NCBI GenBank assembly: GCA_052032225.1
Contig: JBPEWY010000077.1
Span: 1-7,379, forward strand
From: JBPEWY01 sp052032225
GTDB taxonomy: Bacteria > Bacteroidota > Bacteroidia > Flavobacteriales > Flavobacteriaceae
Direction: 5' to 3'
Length of the DNA: 7,379 nucleotides
The notes beneath the pieces were generated by a model. The model saw only the letters and a program-made list of their open reading frames with translations, was not told where the DNA came from and searched no databases. A program made the translations under genes and the position numbers. Numbering within the stretch: position 1 is the first letter of the stretch; the number at the start of each line of letters is the position of its first letter. This document shows positions 1 to 7,187 of this stretch, one piece after another.

Positions 1-1812
1 ATTTTTAGTGTTTGTTTGTTTAGGTTTTGGTTGAGAGCTTTTTTTGTTTGCTGCCTTGGCAATTGTTGTTTTTTTGGTTGAGGTTCCTGCATAACGACCG
101 TCGTCTTGACCATTATCTACAGTCATAATCCAAATATCGTCATGGTATTTACCATTAACGTTTGATTTGTATGCTGCAAGAGCATCTTCCCAAGAGTCAA
201 ACCTTTCTAAATACACATACTTTAACCCGTTTCTAGGGTTTTTAAAGTAATCTGCTGCAAATCCTTTACTGTTAAGGGTGTTTACAAACTTGTTTAAGTA
301 GTAATTGCCTCTGTAAACATTTGCAATTATGTAGTATCCGCCTTTAACACCCGGTAAATTGCGTACTCTTTTAGAAGTTACTTTATTAGCAACAGCTTGT
401 TTATCTATAGCGTCTTCGTATGACTTTTTAGCCTTTACAAGACCTACCCTGTCTTTTTTAACAGTTACAGGATTTGCCTTGTTAGCAGTAGCAATAGCTG
501 TTTTGTCTTTACTTGAATTATTTTTTATACCATTTGGTTTATTATTGTCATTGTTGTTTTTTCTTGCGTTTAAGTTTATGTTATTTTCTTTTTTGTTAGC
601 AGCAACAGCAACACGATCGCGTTGGTTTGTATTTAAGTTATTAGAATTTGTGTTGTTAGCGTTTTTGTTATTTATAAATCGCATGATATGAGCAAACCTG
701 CGCTCAAGATCTTTTTCGCGAGCTCGTTCTAAAGAATCTTGTCTGAATATAAGCTCAGCAATAATCTCGTTATTTTCTTGAATGTTCTTTTTAAGTTCGG
801 CTATTTCAGCATCTTTATCTAAAAACTCCTTTTGAGCTTTTACAATTTCATCTTCTTGCTCAGGATCAAGCAGCACTCTATCTTCGGTTAAGTTAGGTTC
901 AAATGAATAGGCAAATGATATTTCGTGTGTTGGTCCTAAATTCTCTCTACCATTATTTAATCCTTTTTCTATAGTGTACCCTAACGATAGGCGTTTAGTG
1001 AGATTAAATCCAACCCCTGCTGCAACACCATAATAATCGTCATAACCACCTTGCAACCACCCTATTTTAGGGAGGTCTAGAATTAGGCTACCACTTAATG
1101 TTACATCGTCTTCGCCTTTTTTACGAGCTCTTGTGAGGGCTAATAATCTACCTTTTTCTAGAATACCTGAAGCATTCTCAAATGTTTTGGTGTATTGTAA
1201 GTGAGCCGAAAAAGTTTTCTCTGAGAATGAGGTTAAACTTTTACTGGTTTTAAAGTTATAGTCTAATAGGTTTTCCGCATAAACACCTATATCAAAACTT
1301 CCAATGGCTAAGTTAATTCCGGGCTGAAACGATAAGAACGAACCGTCTTGTAACTCAGAAAGGCGCTCATCAAAATCATTACCAACAATGGCTTCGCTGG
1401 CATCAAAACCACTACTGTAGTAAAGTGTATTAAAACCAAAGGTTAGGGCACTATTTTCTGCAAGCCTTACGCCATAACCATAGTTGGCCATTGCACCAAA
1501 GTTAGAGAAAGTACCGTATTGTTGTTGAAACAAGCTTAACCCAAAACCCGTTCTGTCTCCCATACGGCCAGAGTAGCTAATAAAATACAGGTCGTTAGCA
1601 TTATCAAACGAGCTGTTTTCGTTACGGTGATACAGGTTTATATACGATTTGTCTTCTCTAACCGTAGAGAAGGTTGGGTTAATTAAAAACCTGTTAAATT
1701 TGAGTAAGTTTTGAGCAGGGATATCTATCTCCAAGTTTGGAGTTTCTTCTTGACCAAGCAAGAAATTGCTACTCATTACGGCTACTAAAAGCCAAAAAAA
1801 TGTACGTTTCAT
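1..1812 (-). CDS. PorP/SprF-family type IX secretion outer-membrane protein with C-terminal SPOR-like domain (partial, 3' end outside window)
   Basis: The frame is open from the ATG at 1810-1812 to the left edge (604 codons, no stop seen). Residues 1-20 form a signal peptide (MKRTFFWLLVAVMSSNFLLG, then Q21). Residues ~21-304 resemble the PorP/SprF outer-membrane beta-barrel family: an early RFLINPTFS segment, Gly/aromatic-rich strands, and the closing GPTHEISFAYSF at ~293-304. A charged coiled coil follows (~320-372), then an Asn/Lys-rich low-complexity linker (~373-480). A SPOR-like fold covers ~488-560 (GGYYIIANVYRGNY, then KYVYLERFDSWEDA), followed by a Lys-rich tail. Typical SprF proteins end near residue 300-350, so the extension is notable. 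In this family, SprF is needed to export or anchor its SprB cargo. Here the cargo gene lies immediately upstream with 6 bp between its stop and this start, and an in-frame TAA directly precedes the ATG. SPOR domains usually bind denuded peptidoglycan in the periplasm. The family call is confident; the SPOR call is by pattern only. Confidence 0.85.
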   Translation of the reverse strand, partial: MKRTFFWLLVAVMSSNFLLGQEETPNLEIDIPAQNLLKFNRFLINPTFSTVREDKSYINLYHRNENSSFDNANDLYFISYSGRMGDRTGFGLSLFQQQYGTFSNFGAMANYGYGVRLAENSALTFGFNTLYYSSGFDASEAIVGNDFDERLSELQDGSFLSFQPGINLAIGSFDIGVYAENLLDYNFKTSKSLTSFSEKTFSAHLQYTKTFENASGILEKGRLLALTRARKKGEDDVTLSGSLILDLPKIGWLQGGYDDYYGVAAGVGFNLTKRLSLGYTIEKGLNNGRENLGPTHEISFAYSFEPNLTEDRVLLDPEQEDEIVKAQKEFLDKDAEIAELKKNIQENNEIIAELIFRQDSLERAREKDLERRFAHIMRFINNKNANNTNSNNLNTNQRDRVAVAANKKENNINLNARKNNNDNNKPNGIKNNSSKDKTAIATANKANPVTVKKDRVGLVKAKKSYEDAIDKQAVANKVTSKRVRNLPGVKGGYYIIANVYRGNYYLNKFVNTLNSKGFAADYFKNPRNGLKYVYLERFDSWEDALAAYKSNVNGKYHDDIWIMTVDNGQDDGRYAGTSTKKTTIAKAANKKSSQPKPKQTNTKN

Positions 1813-1818
1813 TTACCA

Positions 1819-4011
1819 CTAGCGTATTAAGGTTATTGTTCCTTGTTTTAATACATTCTTTCCTTTTACGATTTTATAATAAAACACGGGCGGTTTCGTA
1901 GTTGGGAAAGACAAACTTGACTGGGGCCAATTGTTCTGATAGCCAACCGCATTAAAAATGGGTTTTCCGGCCGGATCATAAATGGTAACTTCTACTTCGT
2001 TATTAAAAGAATAACGGTTAGGAATTATCCATTGATCGTTTACACCATCTCCATTAGGAGTAATCACATTAGGTACTGCAAAAGTTTCTAAATAGGCAAC
2101 TGTGAATAGTTTAGTTACTTCGCAAGAACCTATAAAGGCTCTAAGCACATAGTCTCCTTCTTCTGTAAAAGTATAAGAGCTACTGCCTGATAATAATTCG
2201 TTGTCACTATTGTACCATTGGTAGCTATCTGCACCAGATGCTGTAACGGTTCTATAACCGCCTTCAACAAATACAACTCTATCCGGAGCATCTACACTAA
2301 CAACGGATTCATCAAAAGGTTGTACTACAACCTCGTTAGATAATTTGGTACAACCAAAAGCAGTAACTGCAAGACGGTATGTACCAGATAAATTAGTATT
2401 TACTGTTTCTCCGTTTTCCGGCATTTGTACACCATTATGATACCACTCATACGTGTACGCCGGGTTAAAAGAAGCAACAGATAATGTAACGGTGTTACCA
2501 CCATCACAAACTACAGCTTCACTAGCCGAAATAGTTATATTGTCGTTAACTATAAGTTTTACGTTTATTTGATTTGATTGTGATGAATACGGTCCTAAAG
2601 TTCCATCAATCCTATAATTTCCATTTTCTGAGGCATCATTCACAGCAATAGTTGATGCTGTTTCACCAGAGAGAGCAACCCCATCTTTAAACCATTGAAA
2701 GCCAAAACTACCTATAACATCTGCAGTTACATCTATTGTTCCGTTTGATGGCGTTATAGCATTTATTTGGCTTACAGACAGTGAGGCAGATGTATTAGAA
2801 CAATCGGTATAATTTGAATCTGTTTCAATTGTAATATCAAAAGAATCGGGCACTTCAACTACTATCTGCTCAGAATCTTCAGAAGTTACACAGCTTCCGC
2901 CTTGTGTAACAGTTACCCAGTAGGTGCCGGGCTGATTTACTGTAATATTACTTTGTGTCTCTCCACTAATTACCGAACCATCTCTATACCATACATAGGT
3001 TGGATTAACAGCCGACGTGGTTACACCAAGAGTTCTGCTGCCACCCGGCAGTAAAACAAGACTGTTAGGGGTAGTTAAATTAATAGTGAAATCCCCTGTT
3101 TTGTTTATGGTTACTGGTGCTGAACGTTCTGCACAGCCTCCAGGTTCTTGAATCTCTACAGCATATTGCCCGTCAAAATTCGGGTCGGCATTTGTATCTA
3201 TAACATAAGAAGGGGCATTTGCTCCGCTAATTGGATTATTGTCTTTGTACCATTGGTATAAATAGGTTGGGTCTGTAACACTAGCTTGTAAAGTATGAGT
3301 TTCACCAGCGCATAGGGATTGCGGGTAGCTTCCTTGTATAGTTACACCTTGGGCAGAACCGGTTATTACTTCTACTTGGTTAGAGAGTGTACTTCCGGAG
3401 CAATACAAACCGTAATCTACCTCTACGTAGTAAAACCCGGCTTGAGAAGTAGTAAGAGTTGGCCCTCTTTCTCCCGGTATTAAAGAACCGTCTCTATACC
3501 AATTATAAGCATGTTCGCTGGGATAGTTATTAATGGTTAAGGTAGCCGGAGTACCATCGCATACATAAATTTCTCCAACAAAATTATTAATAACGAGGCC
3601 TTCGGTCACATTTTGATAGTAAGCAGGAAAAGCATCACTCTCCGGACTGGTTAGTTCGGGGCTGGTGCTTTTAACACGAACTTTGTAGTTTTCTCCAGCT
3701 GTATTGTTTGGAAATCCGAACGTGAAATAAAAATCAAAATCAGCATTTTTATCAGCTACAGAAGCTAATGTAGTTGGGTTGTCCCAAGAACCATCGGGCT
3801 CTGAAAGCTCTAATATAAATTGATTGTCGTTGTTAACTACTGGAGGGTCCCATTTAAATCTAACCTGAAACGAGTTAAAGGATGCAGAAGCACAAGGTGC
3901 GGTAAACTGTGGTTCTGGCTCATAAAGAATTTGAGCAGAAACCGATGTTACACTCAAATTTATAAGAGCGTAAGCCAGTAAGCAGTATGATGTGTACCAA
4001 ATTCTGCGCAT
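1819..4011 (-). CDS. Secreted multi-Ig-repeat protein with type B T9SS (gliding motility-associated, CHU_C) C-terminal domain
   Basis: This 730-residue protein is complete. Residues 1-26 are a signal peptide ending VSA, with Q27 as the mature start. Residues ~36-132 form a fibronectin-III-like domain (from FTAPCASASFNSF to FPAYY) that I recall from other flavobacterial T9SS cargo. Six Ig-like repeats follow, each marked by a W-Y/F core: W171, W254, W341, W440, W523, W599 (for example YQWYKD and YVWYRDG). The C-terminal ~86 residues are a type B sorting domain (CHU_C / TIGR04131 type), with VPNVITPNGDGVND at 646-659 and a final Tyr/Lys-rich strand ending GTITLIR. Such proteins cross the outer membrane by the type IX system and often act as adhesins or surface filaments; SprB is the known example, and export depends on a PorP/SprF partner. 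That partner is the next gene, 6 bp downstream. No catalytic domain is visible, so an adhesive or structural role is inferred. The start is fixed by an in-frame TAA at 4021-4023. Confidence 0.9.
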   Translation of the reverse strand: MRRIWYTSYCLLAYALINLSVTSVSAQILYEPEPQFTAPCASASFNSFQVRFKWDPPVVNNDNQFILELSEPDGSWDNPTTLASVADKNADFDFYFTFGFPNNTAGENYKVRVKSTSPELTSPESDAFPAYYQNVTEGLVINNFVGEIYVCDGTPATLTINNYPSEHAYNWYRDGSLIPGERGPTLTTSQAGFYYVEVDYGLYCSGSTLSNQVEVITGSAQGVTIQGSYPQSLCAGETHTLQASVTDPTYLYQWYKDNNPISGANAPSYVIDTNADPNFDGQYAVEIQEPGGCAERSAPVTINKTGDFTINLTTPNSLVLLPGGSRTLGVTTSAVNPTYVWYRDGSVISGETQSNITVNQPGTYWVTVTQGGSCVTSEDSEQIVVEVPDSFDITIETDSNYTDCSNTSASLSVSQINAITPSNGTIDVTADVIGSFGFQWFKDGVALSGETASTIAVNDASENGNYRIDGTLGPYSSQSNQINVKLIVNDNITISASEAVVCDGGNTVTLSVASFNPAYTYEWYHNGVQMPENGETVNTNLSGTYRLAVTAFGCTKLSNEVVVQPFDESVVSVDAPDRVVFVEGGYRTVTASGADSYQWYNSDNELLSGSSSYTFTEEGDYVLRAFIGSCEVTKLFTVAYLETFAVPNVITPNGDGVNDQWIIPNRYSFNNEVEVTIYDPAGKPIFNAVGYQNNWPQSSLSFPTTKPPVFYYKIVKGKNVLKQGTITLIR

Positions 4012-4145
4012 GTTAGTAGGTTAGTTTTAGTTTTGGGGACTAAAACAGTTATACAATATTTAATTTTATAACGTACAATGCGCCAATATATTACAAGCGC
4101 CCGTTACTTAATAAAAACGCTTAATTTCTAAAAAAAGTTTTTAAC

Positions 4146-4178
4146 AATTTCTTGAAACTTATTGTTTTACAAGAAATT
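4146..4178. promoter_or_regulatory. Long A/T-rich hairpin / inverted repeat of unknown function
   Basis: AATTTCTTG (4146-4154) and CAAGAAATT (4170-4178) are perfect 9-bp inverted repeats. Inside them AAAC (4155-4158) pairs with GTTT (4164-4167), giving 13 base pairs with a TA bulge (4168-4169) and a five-base loop. It lies 135 bp upstream of the cargo start codon and about 175 bp upstream of glnS. It could be a regulator-binding palindrome or a leader-RNA structure. There is no long T-run directly after it, so a standard terminator is less likely. The function is unknown, and chance is possible in such A/T-rich DNA. Confidence 0.4.
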
Positions 4179-4327
4179 AAACCGTTAATAAATTGCGTTT
4201 TTAACATAGCTAAAATAAAAATTTTTACACAAAATGTGCATTTCATCGATGCCTTTCCTCTAAAAATGTTGTATAACAGCCAAATAATGTTGTCAAACTA
4301 TTATTCGTGATAGTCAACCTAATTAAT

Positions 4328-4335
4328 TAATTTTG
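4328..4335 (+). promoter_or_regulatory. Candidate Bacteroidota -7 promoter box for glnS
   Basis: TAATTTTG matches the TAnnTTTG -7 consensus used by the Bacteroidota primary sigma factor. It lies 18 bp before the glnS ATG, which would leave a very short leader. The expected TTG element about 19-21 bp further upstream is not clearly present (only TTC at 4304-4306), so the promoter rests on the -7 box alone. Confidence 0.45.
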
Positions 4336-4353
4336 TGCTTTTAATTTAAAAGC

Positions 4354-6039
4354 ATGGCAAAAGAGGGAAAGTCTTTAAATTTTATAGAGCAGATAATTGA
4401 AGAAGACCTTAAAAATGGGTATTCTCAAGAACAGCTTCGTTTTCGTTTTCCACCAGAACCCAATGGTTATTTACATATAGGGCACGCAAGTTCTATTTGT
4501 TTAAATTTTGGATTAGGATTACGTTACAATGCCCCGGTAAACCTTAGGTTTGACGATACCAACCCAACAAAAGAAGAGCAAGAGTTTGTAGATGCTATTA
4601 AAGAAGATGTGGCATGGCTGGGGTATAAATGGGCAAATGAGTGTTATGCATCAGATTATTTTCAGCAGCTTTATGATTGGGCTGTTATGCTAATAAAAAA
4701 AGGGAAGGCCTATGTAGATAGTCAAACTTCTGAAGAAATAGCGCAACAAAAAGGAACACCAACAACACCAGGCGTTAACAGCCCGTATAGAGACCGATCT
4801 GTTGAAGAGAATTTGAGGCTTTTTGAAGAAATGAAAAACGGAGTGCATCCGGAAGGAGCACATGTATTACGCGCTAAAATAGATATGAGCTCGCCAAATA
4901 TGTTGATGCGAGACCCTATTATGTACAGAATTCTTCATAAAAAGCATCACAGAACCGGAGACAGTTGGTGCATATATCCAATGTATGATTGGACACACGG
5001 TGAAAGTGATTATATAGAACAAGTTTCGCATTCTCTTTGTACGCTTGAGTTTTTACCACATAGAGAATTGTACGATTGGTTTTTAGATCAGGTTTGTGAG
5101 CCTGATAAATTACGACCAAAACAACGTGAATTTGCCAGAAGAAACTTAAGTCATACTGTTGTTAGTAAACGAAAACTGTTACGTTTAGTAGAAGAGAAGC
5201 ATGTGTCTGGCTGGGATGACCCCAGAATGCCTACTATCTCTGGGCTTAGAAGACGAGGTTATACACCGGCAGCTATCCGAAAATTTGCTGATACTATAGG
5301 GATTGCTAAGCGTGAAAATTTAATAGATGTATCGTTATTAGAGTATTGTGTAAGAGAAGATTTAAATAAAGTTGCGCCAAGGGTAATGGCGGTGCTCAAT
5401 CCGGTAAAGCTTGTAATTACTAACTATCCCGAAGGGCAGGTAGAGTGGTTAGAAGCAGAAAACAATCCTGAAGATGATGCAGCCGGAACACGAAAAGTAC
5501 CTTTTTCCAGAGAGCTTTTCATAGAGCGCGAAGATTTTAAAGAAGAAGCAAACCGCAAGTTTTTTAGGTTAAAGTTAGGAGGAGAGGTGCGCTTAAAAAA
5601 CGCTTACATAATTAAAGCAGAAAGCGTTGTAAAGAATGATCAAGGAGAAATTGTTGAGATACATTGTACTTACGACCCGTTAAGTAAAAGTGGTAGCGGA
5701 ACACCGGAAAGTAAACGTAAAGTAAAAGGAACATTACACTGGGTTTCTATTGCACATGCAATACCTGCAGAAATTAGAGTATATGATCGTTTATTTATGG
5801 ATGAATCGCCAGATACACATCCTGAAAAAGATTTTATTGAGTTTATAAATCCTAACTCATTGTCTGTAACTACAGGATATTTAGAACCTAGTTTACAAGA
5901 GGCAAAACCCGGAGATCGCTTTCAATTTCAACGATTAGGCTACTTCTGTGTTGATAAGGATTCTAAAAAAGACCAATTGGTATTTAATAAAACTGTTGGT
6001 TTGCGAGACACTTGGGCAAAGATTGCCGCTAAAGAATAA
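4354..6039 (+). CDS. glnS: Glutamine--tRNA ligase (GlnRS)
   Basis: This 561-residue class I aminoacyl-tRNA synthetase joins glutamine to tRNA-Gln in the cytoplasm using ATP. Its length is close to the ~554 residues of E. coli GlnRS. The Rossmann catalytic domain carries the HIGH signature in PPEPNGYLHIGH (33-44), and the KMSKS-equivalent loop is VVSKRKL (269-275), the form usual in GlnRS. SDYIEQVSHSLCTLEF (218-233) and GWDDPRMPTISGLRRRGYTP (286-305) are further GlnRS-family blocks and argue against a discriminating GluRS. Residues from about 340 to the end form the two beta-barrels that read the anticodon. An in-frame TAA at 4342-4344 leaves the ATG at 4354 as the furthest-upstream start. The gene is monocistronic: a divergent neighbour lies upstream and a bidirectional terminator downstream. 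Direct charging of tRNA-Gln by GlnRS is an alternative to the GatCAB amidation route. No key motif is missing. Confidence 0.97.
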   Translation: MAKEGKSLNFIEQIIEEDLKNGYSQEQLRFRFPPEPNGYLHIGHASSICLNFGLGLRYNAPVNLRFDDTNPTKEEQEFVDAIKEDVAWLGYKWANECYASDYFQQLYDWAVMLIKKGKAYVDSQTSEEIAQQKGTPTTPGVNSPYRDRSVEENLRLFEEMKNGVHPEGAHVLRAKIDMSSPNMLMRDPIMYRILHKKHHRTGDSWCIYPMYDWTHGESDYIEQVSHSLCTLEFLPHRELYDWFLDQVCEPDKLRPKQREFARRNLSHTVVSKRKLLRLVEEKHVSGWDDPRMPTISGLRRRGYTPAAIRKFADTIGIAKRENLIDVSLLEYCVREDLNKVAPRVMAVLNPVKLVITNYPEGQVEWLEAENNPEDDAAGTRKVPFSRELFIEREDFKEEANRKFFRLKLGGEVRLKNAYIIKAESVVKNDQGEIVEIHCTYDPLSKSGSGTPESKRKVKGTLHWVSIAHAIPAEIRVYDRLFMDESPDTHPEKDFIEFINPNSLSVTTGYLEPSLQEAKPGDRFQFQRLGYFCVDKDSKKDQLVFNKTVGLRDTWAKIAAKE

Positions 6040-6056
6040 AAATTAGTATTATAAAT

Positions 6057-6086
6057 AAAAAAACCACGGATTTGCCGTGGTTTTTT
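6057..6086. terminator. Bidirectional intrinsic terminator between glnS and the SPFH gene
   Basis: The stem CCACGG (6064-6069) / CCGTGG (6075-6080) has the five-base loop ATTTG. It is flanked by seven A on the left (6057-6063) and six T on the right (6081-6086), so a U-tract follows the hairpin when read from either strand. It lies 17 bp after the glnS stop and 19 bp after the stop of the convergent SPFH gene, and should end both transcripts. Confidence 0.9.
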
Positions 6087-6105
6087 GTTTAAATGTTTTT
6101 AGGAT

Positions 6106-7044
6106 TTATTCTTCTTTATCTCCTTTTTTCTTGTTGTGTTGCTTCATAGCCTCACCAATTTGGTTGCTGGCAGTAAAACTGGCTACCATATTGTTTAGCA
6201 TATCGCTTCCGGCTTGTGGAGAGTTTGGTAACAATATTAAGTTACTATTGGTTTCTTCCCCTATGGCTTGTAACGTATCATAGTGCTGTGTAACAACAAT
6301 TAAGGCAGAAGCTTCTTGCGAGTTTATCCCCACTTTGTTTAATACTTCTACAGATTCTTCTAAACCTCGAGCAATTTCTCTACGTTGGTCTGCAATACCT
6401 TGCCCTTGAAGTCTTTTACTTTCTGCTTCTGCTTTTGCTTTTTCTACAATTAAAATTCTTGCAGCATCACCTTCAAATTGTGCTGCAATTTTTTCGCGCT
6501 CTGCTGCATTAATACGGTTCATGGCTGCTTTAACTTGAGCATCAGGATCAATATCGGTTACTAGAGTTTTAATAATGTCGTATCCGTAATCAAGCATAGC
6601 ATCTTGTAGCTCTGATTTAACGGCAATAGCGATATCGTCTTTTTTTACAAAAACATCATCGAGCTTCATTTTTGGAACTTCGGCTCTTACAACATCAAAC
6701 ACATAACTTGTAATCTGATCGTGCGGATACTCGAGTTTATAAAAAGCTTCGTACACCTTACTTCTAATAACAACATATTGCACAGAAACTTTTAGTTTCA
6801 CAAAAACATCATCGAGCGTCTTGGTTTCAACAATTACATCTAACTGCTGTATTTTTAAACTGAGTTTGCCGGCAATTCTATCAACCAATGGAATTTTCAT
6901 TTGTAATCCGGAATTTCTAATGCTCTGAAAGCGTCCAAAGCGCTCTATAATAGCGGCTGTTTGCTGTTTTACAATAAAAAAGGACGAAAAAAGTAAAATA
7001 AGCCCAAAGAAAATAGCAACGGGCAAAAAGAAGTATGAAATCAT
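6106..7044 (-). CDS. SPFH/Band 7 (stomatin/prohibitin-like) membrane protein, HIR-like subgroup
   Basis: This 312-residue protein has one N-terminal hydrophobic segment (~1-24) that anchors it in the inner membrane. An SPFH/Band 7 domain follows (~25-180): VKQQTAAIIERFGRFQSIRN, then SGLQMKIPLVDRI, and the VFVKLKVSVQYVV strand. These blocks resemble the plant hypersensitive-induced-reaction (HIR) branch more than HflK/HflC. Residues ~178-235 are a charged Ala/Glu/Lys-rich coiled coil of the kind that drives ring or cage assembly in this superfamily, and the tail is Lys-rich. Family members form membrane microdomain scaffolds and can modulate proteases; the substrate or partner here is unknown. 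No NfeD or protease gene is adjacent. The gene converges on glnS and lies 143 bp downstream of gltX on the same strand, with a terminator between them, so it probably has its own promoter. An in-frame TAA at 7048-7050 fixes the ATG as the first possible start. Confidence 0.9.
   Translation of the reverse strand: MISYFFLPVAIFFGLILLFSSFFIVKQQTAAIIERFGRFQSIRNSGLQMKIPLVDRIAGKLSLKIQQLDVIVETKTLDDVFVKLKVSVQYVVIRSKVYEAFYKLEYPHDQITSYVFDVVRAEVPKMKLDDVFVKKDDIAIAVKSELQDAMLDYGYDIIKTLVTDIDPDAQVKAAMNRINAAEREKIAAQFEGDAARILIVEKAKAEAESKRLQGQGIADQRREIARGLEESVEVLNKVGINSQEASALIVVTQHYDTLQAIGEETNSNLILLPNSPQAGSDMLNNMVASFTASNQIGEAMKQHNKKKGDKEE
6647..6817 (-). repeat. Pair of exact 18-bp direct repeats inside the SPFH gene
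   Basis: The 18-mer ACAAAAACATCATCGAGC (plus strand) occurs at 6647-6664 and again at 6800-6817. The copies are 153 bp apart, so they are in the same reading frame. They encode LDDVFVK at residues 77-83 and 128-134. Both places are normally occupied by similar family motifs, so the match may come from parallel constraint plus shared codon choice rather than a recent duplication. Confidence 0.6.
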
Positions 7045-7066
7045 GATTTAAATTTTCTTTTAAGTT

Positions 7067-7074
7067 ACGAAAGT
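7067..7074 (-). promoter_or_regulatory. Weak candidate -7 box upstream of the SPFH gene
   Basis: Read on the minus strand, TACTTTCG matches TAnnTTTG at all fixed positions but one. It lies 22 bp upstream of the SPFH start codon and downstream of the gltX terminator, where a promoter for the SPFH gene would be expected. No well-spaced upstream TTG element is visible, so this is a weak call. Confidence 0.25.
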
Positions 7075-7136
7075 ATGTTTATTGTAAGTAAGCTTTTTAT
7101 AAAAAAAGTTACACTCAAAAACATGATTTCTAAACA

Positions 7137-7164
7137 ACAAAAGGCCGGAACATTAGTCCGGCCT
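7137..7164 (-). terminator. Intrinsic terminator of gltX
   Basis: AGGCCGGA (7142-7149) and TCCGGCCT (7157-7164) form a perfect 8-bp GC-rich stem with a seven-base loop. On the minus strand it is followed by TTTTGTTGTTT, a moderately U-rich tail. It starts 23 bp past the gltX stop codon. The tail on the other strand is less T-rich, so it probably serves gltX. Confidence 0.8.
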
Positions 7165-7187
7165 ATTATCCCTATTATTAGTAATAG

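Larger units (their letters stand above)
4012..4353. other. Divergent intergenic region between the T9SS operon and glnS
   Basis: This 342-bp, strongly A/T-rich stretch holds no credible coding sequence or RNA gene. It must carry the promoters of both divergent transcription units. I found a good -7-like box only on the glnS side. No clean TAnnTTTG match was found on the minus strand for the T9SS pair, so that promoter stays unplaced. Inverted repeats are present: the strong hairpin at 4146-4178, a weak AAGCG/CGCTT pair at 4095-4099 and 4118-4122, and CACA-AAA-TGTG at 4228-4238. Confidence 0.7.

Noticed and set aside
39..75. Two 7-base T runs close together (39-45, 69-75), plus an A7 run at 1794-1800 in the signal-peptide region, as possible phase-variation tracts in the porP-like gene
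   Set aside because: Seven-base A/T runs are common in such low-GC, Lys-rich coding DNA, and the frame is intact through all of them. There is no evidence of slippage.
359..691. Plus-strand open frame encoding a very hydrophobic 110-residue peptide
   Set aside because: It lies wholly antisense to the PorP/SprF gene. Its Leu/Phe richness is what results from reading Asn/Lys-rich coding DNA on the other strand.
4095..4122. AAGCG/CGCTT inverted repeat with an 18-base gap
   Set aside because: Only five base pairs with a long loop; expected by chance in a spacer of this size.
4919..5119. Minus-strand open frame of 66 codons
   Set aside because: It is inside the well-supported glnS gene, has no recognisable domain and is best explained as a chance frame.
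6077..6283. Plus-strand open frame of 68 codons, Cys/Leu/Phe-rich
   Set aside because: It starts inside the bidirectional terminator and runs antisense to the 3' end of the SPFH gene, so it is a shadow frame.
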